Positions 36,601-44,021 of a stretch of 64,000 nt of DNA are shown here, one piece after another (the stretch's first letter is position 1; each line of letters begins with the position of its first letter). The DNA is from Linepithema humile. Its lineage: Eukaryota > Arthropoda > Insecta > Hymenoptera > Formicidae. The notes under the pieces were generated by a model, which was not told the DNA's origin, did no database searches, and saw nothing but the letters and a program-made list of their open reading frames with translations. Where the stretch lies: assembly GCF_040581485.1 (NCBI RefSeq), contig NC_090128.1, positions 44,112,931 to 44,176,930 on the forward strand, in the 5' to 3' direction. The position numbers were made by a program, and so were the translations under genes.

Positions 36601-39600
36601 TTCGAATGGCTCGATATTTTTGTTTAGATAACTCGATCACTTCTCGCTTCCGCTTAGATCGGATTATCGAGAGACTGAGACACAACAATAATAATCTTCA
36701 TTAACCAAAAATTTTTTTTGATTAAAAATACTGTTAAGAATTGAAAAAGAAAACATCAATATAGGATACTGTTTGCCATGCGGCATACAATTTATTCAAA
36801 GAATGTATTATTATTGTGGCTTATTGCATCTCTTCAAAATCACGACTTCGACTGCAGCATTAAAACGGTCGTTGAGATTGGAAGGAGAATTTTCAGATGC
36901 GCAAATGCAACGTCGCCCGGCTGTAAGCGGATCTCACAGTGGAAAAGTGCACCGCGAGTGGCTGATACGAAACTTGGGGACGCGCCGTATAGTTTCCGGC
37001 TGAACACGGTCCAAGCGAGACCGGATATTGCTTCTTCAAGTTGCTTCGGCGTATTTGCCGAAGTTGAAGAAGCGGCCGACTAATTCCTATTTAAAAAGGT
37101 CGCCGCCGGTGCCGCCCATAATAACTCAATTTGTCCTTTTCCGTAGAGAAATGGGGACTGCTTCTTATCGCTCGTTTGCCATCACTAAAATGTACCTTTT
37201 CCCCTTGCGCGTGTTACCATAATGCGGATCAGCGGAAAGAAATTCGAAGCGTGGAAACGTCTACGAGAAACGTGACATTTTCCGAGACGTCCCGAGGTCC
37301 CGGAATAAAATATTCCTGAGGCGAAATGTCGCTCCGAGGCGAAGTCTGATTTGTTGCGTGCGTTTGCAGCACGCGAATATCTAGCAAAAGAGACGTTAGC
37401 GTCACATCGGGCGAAAAGCATTTGCGGTCAAGTAGAAAAAAATTTTCAAAGAAGCAAAACAGACGCCTATTCCTTGTCTAATTGTGAACGTCTCGTCTAA
37501 AAGAAATGTTCTGTAGTTCTTTAACGTCGCTTAGTAGAAAATGGCATGTGCATTAATATTTTATGATTCGAGCCAAATATATCATATGACTCGAGCCAAA
37601 TATTAGATTAAATGCTTGGCAAAATATCAAGATCTTCGCGGATGCCTTGTTTGAAAATTTTACCAGCGTCAAACATTATGTAACGTACGATGGTTTCCAC
37701 TGCAGGCGCATTCTGTGCCGCATACTGCGGCGCATACCACAGATCACACACGGTGTATTAATTTTGCACTCCACAATCATACTAACGGCAGATACGCATA
37801 CGTTGCATATCCAAGAACTCGAGTTGTTCCCGACGTCGAGCGTCATAATTTAAACGCGCAAAAACAAATGTAATTACCATTGTTGTCCTCTAGTTTGTTT
37901 TCTCATCTCCGGCAATTAATTTACATATCTCCAATCTTAATCGTTTCGACGGATCCAGAGTCTTAATTAAATCAAGCTGAGAGAGAATTAAACTGCAGAA
38001 AACAGCACTACAGCAAGGCACTTAGCGCACATAGCAAAAACTTTAGATATAAAACTTCGATTTATTCCCGTTGACGCAACATCGCGAACGAATGCACAAA
38101 GTTCTGAATAAAAATTTATATTAAGAGAAAAAAAAAAATTCAATCTCTTCGTACGTATCTTAATACTTTTCTTATCAAAAAATACCATTAAACATAAACA
38201 AAACAGATAATAGTAGCTCTAGCAACGTGTTATCTATATTTGTTACTATAAGCGCTGTTCTATATTTATATTTATCTCGCACACGCACACAAAACGCAAT
38301 TTGATAAAATTTCATTTATAGCTTTTAAATGTTAAATCTTTTATACTTTTATCATTTATTCGTGCCTTTAAAGATTAAATTTGTGTATTTACAACTAGTG
38401 TGTAATATATTTCTCGTGAAAAAATTATATTTTAGTTGACAGAAATAAACGGTACTAAATATGACAGAGAAAAAAAAACACGAGGATATTTTAAAAATTA
38501 TGATAAATATTTTAAGAGCAAACCAGAATAACTATCAAAGACACTTTTGTCGCTAGTAATCGTAGTATTTACAATCACAACGAGAGGTTTAAGGATTGGA
38601 AGCGCAACACGAAAGGAGTGGATATTCGGTCATTGTTAAACGCGTTCGGTACATCGACCAGACGAGTTAGAGAAGCAAGCCAATTACAAGTTCCAGATCA
38701 AGTTATTTCCGCGAGCCTATTTCACATTTACATACAAATCGCCGATGTGCGAAGCGACGGCCGGAGAGCATTATCGAAAGCGATCTCGAGTGTATGTGTA
38801 CACGTTTCCACATTGACGAATGACCAAATGTTGCTTCGCAGCTATCGTTTATTCAATGACCTCTCTTGCCACCGTTCGTGTTTTGGACGACCGATCGATA
38901 GAGGCAGTGGTGCGATTGTACTTACACAGGGATAAAGCGATTCGCAAATCGGCAACATCCGTACATTCGTGCTTCGAGAAAAGTTTGAAGAACTGACAAA
39001 GATAAGGTTAAGACGTTATATAATTAATTTCTATCAACACAGCCCTCCCCAACGATGTCTCATAATTATAATAAGGCTAAATATATCGCAAAATATTGAT
39101 GATTTAATATAATGATAAAAAAGGATTTCTCTCGCCGACATAAAAGTGAATGACATCTTTTTAAATTCGTGTTGCGGCGTTTGCGAAAAAGTGCGGGATG
39201 TCGAGAACACTATGTATAGCGGCTGCAGTGTTGAATTGCAATATCAGAGGCGAAGACCTATGGTCGGAGTAGCACGCGGCTTAAGAGGCGGGCGCGTAGG
39301 AAATCTACAGTTTAACGCGACGCTGTAAGAGCCTTAGATTAAGGTTGCGAGACATAAAAAGCGGTATAAAGCCTCCCCCTCGACGCGGACAAAAGCTACG
39401 ATTAGCTCTTAGTGCGCTCTTTAACGCGTGAAGAAATTTTCGCTCGCCCGTTTTCCCCTGAGAGCTTCTTCGCGTAGTAATTCGCGTTTAAAGTATTTAA
39501 GAGATTCGAACGAGCGTGTTCTTTTCCAAATTCTCGTGCACTAGAATTAGATTTCTGATATAAAAATGTAACTGTATTTATACCATTTGTGATCCTTCAT

Positions 39601-42600
39601 AACTGCTATCGTAATTAAAAATTCCTAATTTATAATATTTCATTAAATATTGAATAAGAAATTACGCTAACGCGATCTAATATTGTATGTGAAATATTTT
39701 TCGGGAATTTGAGATCAACTGTTCGGTCGAAATTACACAGCGGCAGTAATTCGATACTATTACCAAATTAATATTGTGTTAATGTTCGATGAATATTATA
39801 GCATTATTAATTTGATAATATCTGATCATTATTGGATGTGAAAAGACTGGTCGTAATCACTTAAAATAAAGTGACTTCAGCTATATAAAATAGATAACAA
39901 ACATTGATTTATGAAAAAATGACTTTTGTAAAAATATTACGTTTCTTATAAAACTATCGAAAGAATGTTTAATTATGCAAATTTCATGTAGAAACTACGC
40001 AATTCTGTTCTAAAATCGTTTTTGCAAAATTACGAAGCCTCTTGATAGCCTGCGACCTCCGCAATGAGTCTAACTATCGATGTTATTATCTCATGCACTA
40101 TCACTGTTCAAATGCGTCATACGATAATTTGGATACAAAATAATAAAATTATTTGTGAGTCAAGGACTTAATAAACGAAAATAAAATGTTATTTAATATA
40201 ACAGCGATAAGTAGTGATGTTTTAACAAAAAATATAGATTAATGTATTTACGTTTTCATGTGTTTTTAAGTCGTTCAATTTTATAGATTTACTGCGACAA
40301 ATAACTAACGGAGAGAAATGTTATCTAAAAGTTTAATTATTAACTTAACTTGTTAAAAATTTATATCTCAATTAAACTGTGATATTAGATTTCACGATAT
40401 TATTCAGAACACGAATTAATCGTGTAAATGCAGTTTGGAGTCATGTAACAGTATACAGGAGCTTGTAATTCGTGTTTGTCTGAGAAGCTTGAATAAGCTG
40501 TGTAATGATAAATTGAAGAGATTTAAATAAGATCGAACGAATTAGAAGTAGGTTGAAAAGAAATTTATCAATATCTTTTTCGCAGTGTAAATAAAAATTG
40601 TAGTTAAAAATCTAAATTATATCCTTGTACAATTAATAAGCAATTAATAAGCAAATTATATTTAACTAAAGAATAAGTTTATATTTGTCGATAACAAATT
40701 TATAATAATAAGAATGCGGAAATAAAAATCCCACAGAAATCCGATAGAAAAATGTAAGCTATATTAGTTAAAAATACGCGAATTAAAATATTCTCTTCGA
40801 GATATCACTTACGTCACCAGGAAATGTTAATCCGTTCCGAGATATTCGAGATATTACACGCAGCATGTTCGTCGATAACTGGTTAATTATGTAAGTTCAA
40901 CGGTACGATTTTATGGAGCGGCAAGTCTTTTGTTGTTACAAACGATATGAATCTTGCGTGACTTACAGTCCGCTATAGCTCGCTTTATCTATACCTATAC
41001 GTCATTACTCCGCGTGGAACCTCAGTATTCACCTTATAAAATGTTCAAGCGTTTCCCGATTACACGACGTAAAAAAAGCACTTCAACATCGGCCATATTC
41101 TTTACAACGTGCTAAAGCCAACGACTCGTTTCTCACGCAGATTGGCTGCCGGTCCCGTGCTCGAGTGTATTCTCCGCGTTAGTCGCTGTTGCGGAACTTC
41201 CGAGTGTTAACAACAGACAAGCTTGCAACTTTGTCCTTGCCAGCTTACTTGACAATTCATCCAATTAGGAAATTTTAGCTCCCGCCGACGGAATGCTCGC
41301 GACCTACCAACTTCCGGCCGCGCAAGAATGGTCTCTTAAGCGGAGCTTAAAACGCTTTTCACAAAAGAATTTGTTGACTGATGAATATAAATGACTCCGG
41401 AAACTGTTAACATATGTTTCCCCGCTATCGTTAATCTATTTTTAATTGATAAACTATCGTAAGTAGTTATCTTGACAGATTTCAATCTTTACCGCGATTA
41501 AATTCATCGCGTTTTCTTAACGGCATACAATTCGCGACTTGGGCAAAATTTATAAAGCTTCTTACCTCAAAAAAACCGCGATGATTAACGGCGGCTGCTC
41601 CTGCCGCGGGTCCGTCGCCTTAGCGGGATGCAGGAAGGCCGGGATGTGCAATCTGGACCTCGGATAGAGCGGTCCGTGCGGCACCAGCAGCGTCAACAAG
41701 TCGTCCGCCTTCAGTTCTTTGTAATTTGCTCTGTTGGGTGCCAGCGGCACTTGACCCAGAGGAGTGACAGGTTGAATCTGCACTCTGGGTCTGCAAAATC
41801 CAGATCCACCGATGCTGTCGACCGAACCGCCGCCGCTGCCGAGTCCCCCTTCTTCCGCTCGCGGTTCCAGCACGGAGTAAGCAACCTGAATCAATCGCGG
41901 CAGACTCTTGGTAACCTTGATGCGACCGGAGGCGTCGGGCGGTGGCAGCGGTGCCCACCAATCCGCTGGTATAGTGATCTGCGCGAGACATACGCCGTTC
42001 TCGCCGTCGGGGCTGCAGGCGGCTGTGAGCGACAAAGTAGACGATGAAGAGGACGAGGAGGAGGAGGAATAGTAAGAAGAAGAGTAGCTGCGTCCGCTGC
42101 TTCTCGACGGGCTGGCCAGGCTGGCGTGCAGCACCACGCAGACCCGTTGATGCCGTGCCATCAATAGCTGACGCCTACCGCCGGCCTCGCTGCCGGCGTG
42201 GAAGAGTACCCTGAGGACCGGCGAATCGCGCGGCACGCTGTTACCCACCAAGTGGGCCGACATGTCCAGGTGACGGGCACCGAGCTCCTGCGCGTCCAAT
42301 ATGGTTGCGGCCGTCAGGTTGCGCCGCGTTTCCGGCGCCGGCAACGCGTCGAGCGGATCAGGAACTATGTAACGCGCCGGCACGGTCTGCTTGGTGCTAA
42401 AAGGCCCGTAAGTGGCCCGCACCGACACCGGCTCGCTCGTCTGGAAGACGGTGAATTTGTCGATCGAGAGGACGGAGCCGGGCGGCGGCGACGGTATTGC
42501 GCTTCCCGCATTGTTATTGTTGCTCGACACGCCCGTCGATAGCGCCGGAACGGAGTCCGACGTGCCGCGGGCCGGCAAAAACCGCGGTGAATGCTTCAGG

Positions 42601-42652
42601 AAGAATCCGCCATCCTTATTTTCGAAGTGCACCTCCACTGACGCCGCCACGT
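11904..42652 (-). CDS. TMEM132-family single-pass membrane protein (5' exon missing)
   Basis: Type I membrane protein of the TMEM132 family, thought to link cell adhesion at the surface to the actin cytoskeleton, mainly in neurons; the single insect gene is orthologous to the vertebrate TMEM132A-E set. Nine exons join with consistent phases: 41566-42652, 27960-28103, 21560-21833, 17905-18048, 15690-16580, 14891-15329, 13549-13985, 12830-13113 and 11904-12615, giving 1469 residues to TAG. Landmarks are the ectodomain start VHFENKDGGFFLKHSPRF, the family block VWMPEFPLEVSVGDTRLSQI, the membrane helix after LEIGMY, the juxtamembrane HDWVWLGR and the conserved C-terminus MDYNQIMQYFDNLKESNA. The first exon present begins in phase with two leftover bases, so a signal-peptide exon ending in phase 1 is expected upstream and was not found. 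The largest intron (13.5 kb) holds two young mobile elements. Confidence 0.93.
12830..13113 (-). CDS. TMEM132 exon: cytoplasmic segment 1
   Basis: The preceding exon ends in CAG, so the join reads GPQQVRVTSNPLAGEGEPET. The segment continues with CFDNPNHIELPSANQRPSGG and a Thr/Ala-rich low-complexity tail. It ends in phase 2 at a GTAATT donor. Confidence 0.88.
13549..13985 (-). CDS. TMEM132 exon: transmembrane helix and juxtamembrane motif
   Basis: 146 codons including the shared one. A Gly/Met/His-rich stalk is followed by SPLEIGMYVLLAAFCFAIVV and a further hydrophobic run, the single transmembrane segment. The cytoplasmic side begins KFKPQPPDSPLNG and contains NAHDWVWLGR, a motif diagnostic of the family. 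Confidence 0.93.
14891..15329 (-). CDS. TMEM132 exon: membrane-proximal ectodomain
   Basis: 146 residues, ending in phase 1. It starts EGLLDIDVEFSDGTRTPLRE, typical of the family, and continues with ALASASANVEVDFASSEVPN before the stalk that leads to the membrane helix in the next exon. The acceptor is TTAACAG and the donor GTAAAT. Confidence 0.9.
15690..16580 (-). CDS. TMEM132 exon: most conserved ectodomain block
   Basis: 297 residues, phase 0 at both ends. The first third is the most strongly conserved part of the family: CSSVYVDGSEIRGSSNASVL and then VWMPEFPLEVSVGDTRLSQI. It is followed by an insert of about 100 residues that is Lys/Arg-rich and then very acidic (around DDTSMDVDDSDALLEEDEHE), with a polybasic RAKKR at 16266-16280. 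Conserved sequence resumes at NCRLRFQQTPVEVHARFLA. Confidence 0.93.
16698..17419. mobile_element. hAT-type palindromic MITE
   Basis: 722 bases with inverted repeats of about 290 bases per arm, beginning CAGTGCTCGGAATTAG and separated by a loop of about 130 bases. It is flanked on both sides by the perfect 8-bp duplication GATTATAC (16690-16697 and 17420-17427). The 8-bp duplication and CAGTG ends fit the hAT superfamily. No transposase is encoded, so it must be mobilised in trans. It sits in a TMEM132 intron. The arms differ at a few positions, so it is not brand new. Confidence 0.88.
17905..18048 (-). CDS. TMEM132 exon: ectodomain segment
   Basis: 48 residues, in phase 0 at both ends. It reads NWEVMNTAVLTGRQVSQGMK, matching the family's ILNTAILTGKTV block, and ends in CHSEDESVLK, where the next exon continues VSSSCSSVYVDGSE. 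Clean CAG acceptor and GTAATT donor. Confidence 0.9.
18049..21559. other. TMEM132 intron, partly GC-rich
   Basis: No gene was recognised on either strand. GC-rich, CpG-containing patches lie at about 18870-19150 and 20000-20960 and could be regulatory. Overlapping frames on both strands there are unconserved. A short imperfect duplication around a CTTCCGAGAT motif occurs at about 19685 and 19760. A long G-run lies at 20429-20455. Confidence 0.45.
20429..20455 (+). other. G-rich run with quadruplex potential
   Basis: 27 bases made of four G-blocks (5, 11, 4 and 4 long) separated by single A residues. This meets the usual sequence rule for an intramolecular G-quadruplex. The G-rich strand is the template strand for TMEM132 transcription. 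Confidence 0.5.
21560..21833 (-). CDS. TMEM132 exon: ectodomain with His tract
   Basis: It encodes 91 residues plus one shared codon. The core IVWTVHYALE corresponds to the conserved TWQVEY block of the family, followed by a charged stretch ending DIQAVLPISK. Six consecutive His codons at 21635-21652 form a tract not expected in the family core. Confidence 0.88.
23698..24517 (+). pseudogene. Two diverged BED/C2H2-like zinc-finger remnants
   Basis: Two short frames, 23870-24109 and 24299-24517, carry the same finger-like pattern C-x2-C-x13-H-x3-H (CIICDANILSTSESLENHLS and CIICDEDVLFLSKSLEDHLY). Upstream, 23698-23790 encodes a short frame (HIWQYYVKLPNFEAQCKL) that resembles the start of a BED finger. 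Related nucleotides (TCACTT then AAACGGAC) precede both copies, so this looks like an old local duplication. Frames are broken and no start or exon structure makes a full protein. It lies inside a TMEM132 intron, antisense. It could be the relic of a hAT transposase or of a host zinc-finger gene; the assignment is tentative. Confidence 0.4.
24771..24789 (+). promoter_or_regulatory. GATA-site pair, copy 1
   Basis: CTTATCGAGATTCTTATCT holds two inverted GATA cores (TTATC) ten bases apart. An identical 19-mer recurs at 25138-25156. Both lie upstream of the acidic repeat gene. GATA factors drive gut, fat-body and haemocyte genes in insects; the link to this gene is inferred. Confidence 0.35.
24931..24964. 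other. Perfect 12-bp inverted repeat with AP-1/Maf-like halves
   Basis: AAGAGTCAGCGC is followed by a 10-base loop and its exact reverse complement. The pairing can extend to about 16 bp with one G-T pair and one mismatch. Each arm holds GAGTCAGC, close to bZIP (AP-1/CncC-Maf) half-sites. It may be a paired operator for the gene at 25739 or a small RNA hairpin; the stem is short for a microRNA precursor. Confidence 0.4.
25138..25156 (+). promoter_or_regulatory. GATA-site pair, copy 2
   Basis: Exact copy of the 19-mer at 24771-24789, about 580 bases before the TATA-containing promoter ATG. Preservation of a 19-base identity 367 bases apart in otherwise different sequence suggests function or a small duplication. 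Confidence 0.35.
25672..25679 (+). promoter_or_regulatory. TATA-like box of the acidic repeat gene
   Basis: TATTTAAG lies 60-67 bases before the ATG at 25739. Transcription would start near 25703, leaving a leader of roughly 35 bases. A TATA-driven short-leader gene is typical of highly expressed, tissue-restricted insect secretory genes. Confidence 0.5.
25739..27229 (+). CDS. Secreted acidic Ser/Asp-rich repeat protein, possible polypeptide precursor
   Basis: No family recognised. One uninterrupted 496-residue frame lies within a TMEM132 intron on the opposite strand, behind a TATA-like box. Residues 1-24 form a clear signal peptide (hydrophobic FFLGITLALLA, likely cleavage after TQA). After a charged region a polybasic RVRRAAKRKRK (105-115) leads into residues 118-227, with four Asp tracts, two Ser9 tracts and Lys-rich spacers. 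Residues 243-378 hold six units of 22-25 residues with S-x-E motifs (SEE, SSEE), each ending RLIR, RFIR, RLSR, RFIR, RFVR or RFVR, matching the RxxR furin minimum; another RVTR is at 447-450. The end is Lys-rich. Only two Cys are present. Family features of secreted phosphoproteins (SIBLING-like) are mimicked, but this may be convergence. Processing is inferred. Confidence 0.75.
   Translation: MHRSALFFLGITLALLASTRVTQAYPTQEDAQERNDVLIVPTTGPFIDDGGVVGEKNSDSLSYSKEKDTKRKIEEDERTKKEVYVDDKWKSLAEISEEEIHQSQRVRRAAKRKRKDNNDDDDDDDDDNDNNNDDSSSSSSSSSDDDDDDNDNKKSKKQRRKSKKNDDDDDDDDDDDRKKSKKHQGKSKKNDDDDDDDDNNCDDDDDDDDDDNDDDDSSSSSSSSSEEDKKKRGKREIKDDNTSESKTSEEKNDPKNRLIRTIGDTSESKTSEEKNDPKNRFIRAVGDTSKSSSKEENKPKNRLSRGVKVSVESGSSEEKNKPNNLRFIRAVGGDASPESDSSEEKNKPKNRFVRAIRDALDESKSSSEENKLKTRFVRSIDDAGEKSQLSFKERFRPKYRLGWTSNDLTSKLSFEKTAEAPFLIGAYEVDAIQPYLTAEQTDKAHNRVTRSKDDEKKKKKKRKNNSKKKHHCTPKATTVKADTLNQTTLPADQRPL
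26465..26872 (+). repeat. Six in-frame 66-75-bp coding repeats
   Basis: Six tandem units within the acidic gene. The first two (26462-26530 and 26531-26599) are 69 bases each and nearly identical over their first 50, so they duplicated recently; later units are more diverged but keep the Ser-Glu core and the RxxR end. All changes in length preserve the frame, which argues that the protein is under selection. Confidence 0.75.
27244..27269. repeat. TA dinucleotide microsatellite
   Basis: About 13 TA units begin 15 bases after the stop codon of the acidic gene, so they lie in its 3' UTR. Confidence 0.85.
27481..27619. repeat. 68-bp tandem duplication
   Basis: Two units start TTATAAATTCTTAAAA at 27481 and 27549. 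They differ by a few substitutions and a 3-base insertion in the second. There is no coding content. Confidence 0.8.
27960..28103 (-). CDS. TMEM132 exon: ectodomain segment
   Basis: The 144-base exon joins the previous one across an intron of 13.5 kb to read LRARVKSGVKILDASSSS, matching the vertebrate LRAKVKKGVNI block. Phase fits on both sides (2 in, 2 out) and the donor is GTAAGT. The acidic repeat gene lies in the intron that follows, on the other strand. Confidence 0.88.
29010..30251. mobile_element. Foldback / MULE-like element with 9-bp target duplication
   Basis: 1242 bases flanked by a perfect 9-bp duplication TAGGCGCTT (29001-29009 and 30252-30260). Inverted arms of about 413 bases begin ACCGATGTGAACTTGGCGCC and are almost identical, so the insertion looks recent. 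Within the arms the motif TTTGTACC recurs many times and a unit of about 122 bases is tandemly repeated: three copies on the left arm, two on the right. The central spacer at about 29584-29838 is AT-rich and non-coding. The 9-bp duplication and long inverted ends built of tandem repeats fit Drosophila FB/Mutator-like elements. The open frames at 29079-29592 and 29823-30182 only translate the repeats. It is non-autonomous. Confidence 0.88.
31164..31182 (-). ncRNA. Hammerhead-ribozyme-like core in Penelope terminal repeat
   Basis: On the element strand, CTGATGA and GAAACG are separated by CAGGCT. Penelope-like elements are known to carry hammerhead ribozymes in their terminal repeats with exactly these core words. 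The six-base gap is too short for a normal stem II, and GCCTG/CAGGC could instead fold as a hairpin, so this may be a degenerate or minimal form. Confidence 0.35.
31625..33759 (-). pseudogene. Penelope-type reverse transcriptase with GIY-YIG endonuclease (frameshifted)
   Basis: Two overlapping frames make one protein: 33475-33759 gives the N-terminal region (PKEVKLLLQLGDRFGMP), then 31625 to about 33478 carries the rest. They are separated by a one-base frameshift in an eight-base A run (33480-33487 on the plus strand reads T8). Reverse-transcriptase motifs include RADKGNTTVALDK, GLPKIHKPGFPLRIIVSSIN, the YGTPMGSPLSPLIADL block and an active site reading YVDN (32567-32578) instead of the usual YxDD. 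The C-terminal VYMISCRDCEKTYVGQTKRQ with TRIKEHK is the GIY-YIG endonuclease used to nick the target. The 5' end is cut at the junction with the inverted copy, so the true N-terminus is missing. With the frameshift and altered active site it is probably inactive. Confidence 0.9.
33923..34240 (+). pseudogene. Truncated inverted copy of the GIY-YIG domain
   Basis: 105 residues identical to the C-terminus of the minus-strand element, starting MISCRDCEKTYVGQ and ending at the same stop. It has no reverse transcriptase and is the coding part of the inverted partial copy. Confidence 0.9.
34682..34701 (+). ncRNA. Hammerhead-like core, inverted copy
   Basis: Same CTGATGA ... GAAACG core as at 31164-31182, in the inverted partial copy. 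Both copies are identical through the core. Confidence 0.35.
34802..41565. other. Remainder of the 13.5-kb TMEM132 intron
   Basis: No gene, domain or mobile element recognised on either strand. Mostly AT-rich, with less AT-rich patches at about 35240-35620, 36240-36520, 36860-37440 and 38600-38950 in which overlapping frames on both strands are unconserved. These patches could hold enhancers but show nothing specific. Confidence 0.4.
41566..42652 (-). CDS. TMEM132 exon: N-terminal ectodomain
   Basis: It encodes about 361 residues. It starts VAASVEVHFENKDGGFF, the family's first conserved block, and continues through ATYGPFSTKQTVPARYIVP, a segment whose vertebrate counterpart reads similarly around YGPFS. 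A Ser/Tyr run near 42040-42090 is low-complexity and probably lineage-specific. The exon ends in phase 2 at a GTAAG donor. The acceptor is the strong TGTTTCAG at 42653-42660. Confidence 0.9.
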
Positions 42653-44021
42653 CTGAAACAACAAGGAAGGAACAACTGACGTTAACATCTTGATACTGAC
42701 AAGTCAAACGTGTTCTGATGATATACGTTTTTCTTATCGCTTACACAATATTTTTATTGCTCTCTATTTTCTCAATTCTATAAATCTTCCATGCACACAT
42801 TCCATATTCTGAAATTTATTAGCGTTGCTTTACGTTGCGTTTTGGCGTTTAACAATAGCAACGACGACGACGACAACGCGTGCACGATTTTCACGACGAT
42901 AAATCACGACGTTCAACGCGAAAGTCGACAATTTTTCCTATCGCGTCGATGGTACACGACGCTACGAAGAATGGAGTCGCCGGAAAAGTTGGCGCGCGCT
43001 TACGCGCATCCGAAAGTTGGCGCAGGTGAGTGGAGAAGTTGTAAATCGGTGGTAGAAGAGAGAGAGAGAGAGGTGATGGCGATGCGAGGGATGGCGCGGC
43101 TGCGCTCCATCCGAACATAAATTTCCGAGCAAATCCCGGAGTAAGCGCCAGCTGCCCGCACGGCCTCGCGTAAAATGGAGGAAAGCTACGGAAAAGCGAA
43201 GAGGCGAAGAGAGAAGCGAGCCCCTCGATTCAACTCTCGTCGCTTATCTCCCGCCCCGGCCACCCTTCGGACCGCCCTTTTCGCTTCTTCCGTGCTAACT
43301 TAGCTTCTGTTTTTTTTCATCTGATAACAGGCGATTACGCTGAAATGATTTAGTGTAGTTTCAACGGAACATATTGCTATATTGCGAAGCGAATAAAGCA
43401 AAGTGGATAAAAGCGGTTGTATCGTAAAGAATTTAGGAAAAGGATTACTTGTGAATTTTAATCGCAATGACTCTACATTTCACGCCTTAAAACTAATAAC
43501 TCCGTTGCATAAAAATTTCAAATATTGATAGAAAGTTATTATTATCTTTGTTATTTTTAACTAGAATCAACATGAATACTTGAGCCTAGTTATGTTTGCT
43601 GTTTGTTACGTCGATACTAGATATATTTGTTGTTTATCATATCGTATCAAACCACAAAAATAAAACTCTTACGATCCGCAGTTTTGATTGGCGCATTTAA
43701 TGACTACGACCATCGCAATTTCCACTTTCGCGGATAGTCCACTCCACAATTTCACATCCTTCGTGTACTGCGTACGGCTTTAAGCAAACGGCGGAATCAT
43801 CGCGCGTTAAAGCACGGTGAAAAAAAAACAAAAACAAGAGACAGCAGAAATGAAATGGTCATAAGAGCGGTTTTATTGGCGTTTATTTAACTAACGTTGA
43901 TAGGTGTAGGTCGACTGAAAGTTTACACAACTTTACGTGCATGACGTTTCCCCCAAAAGGATTGGTACTGTCGTAAAATAGACTTCTATCGGTCAGCAAA
44001 TGAAGCGTCGAAATCGAACGA
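42653..44021. other. DNA between TMEM132 exon and phospholipase gene
   Basis: I searched it for the missing TMEM132 signal-peptide exon and saw no hydrophobic leader ending at a donor in the required phase. A GC-rich patch with a short GA repeat lies at 42830-43310. The rest is AT-rich and probably includes the 3' UTR of the phospholipase gene. Confidence 0.4.
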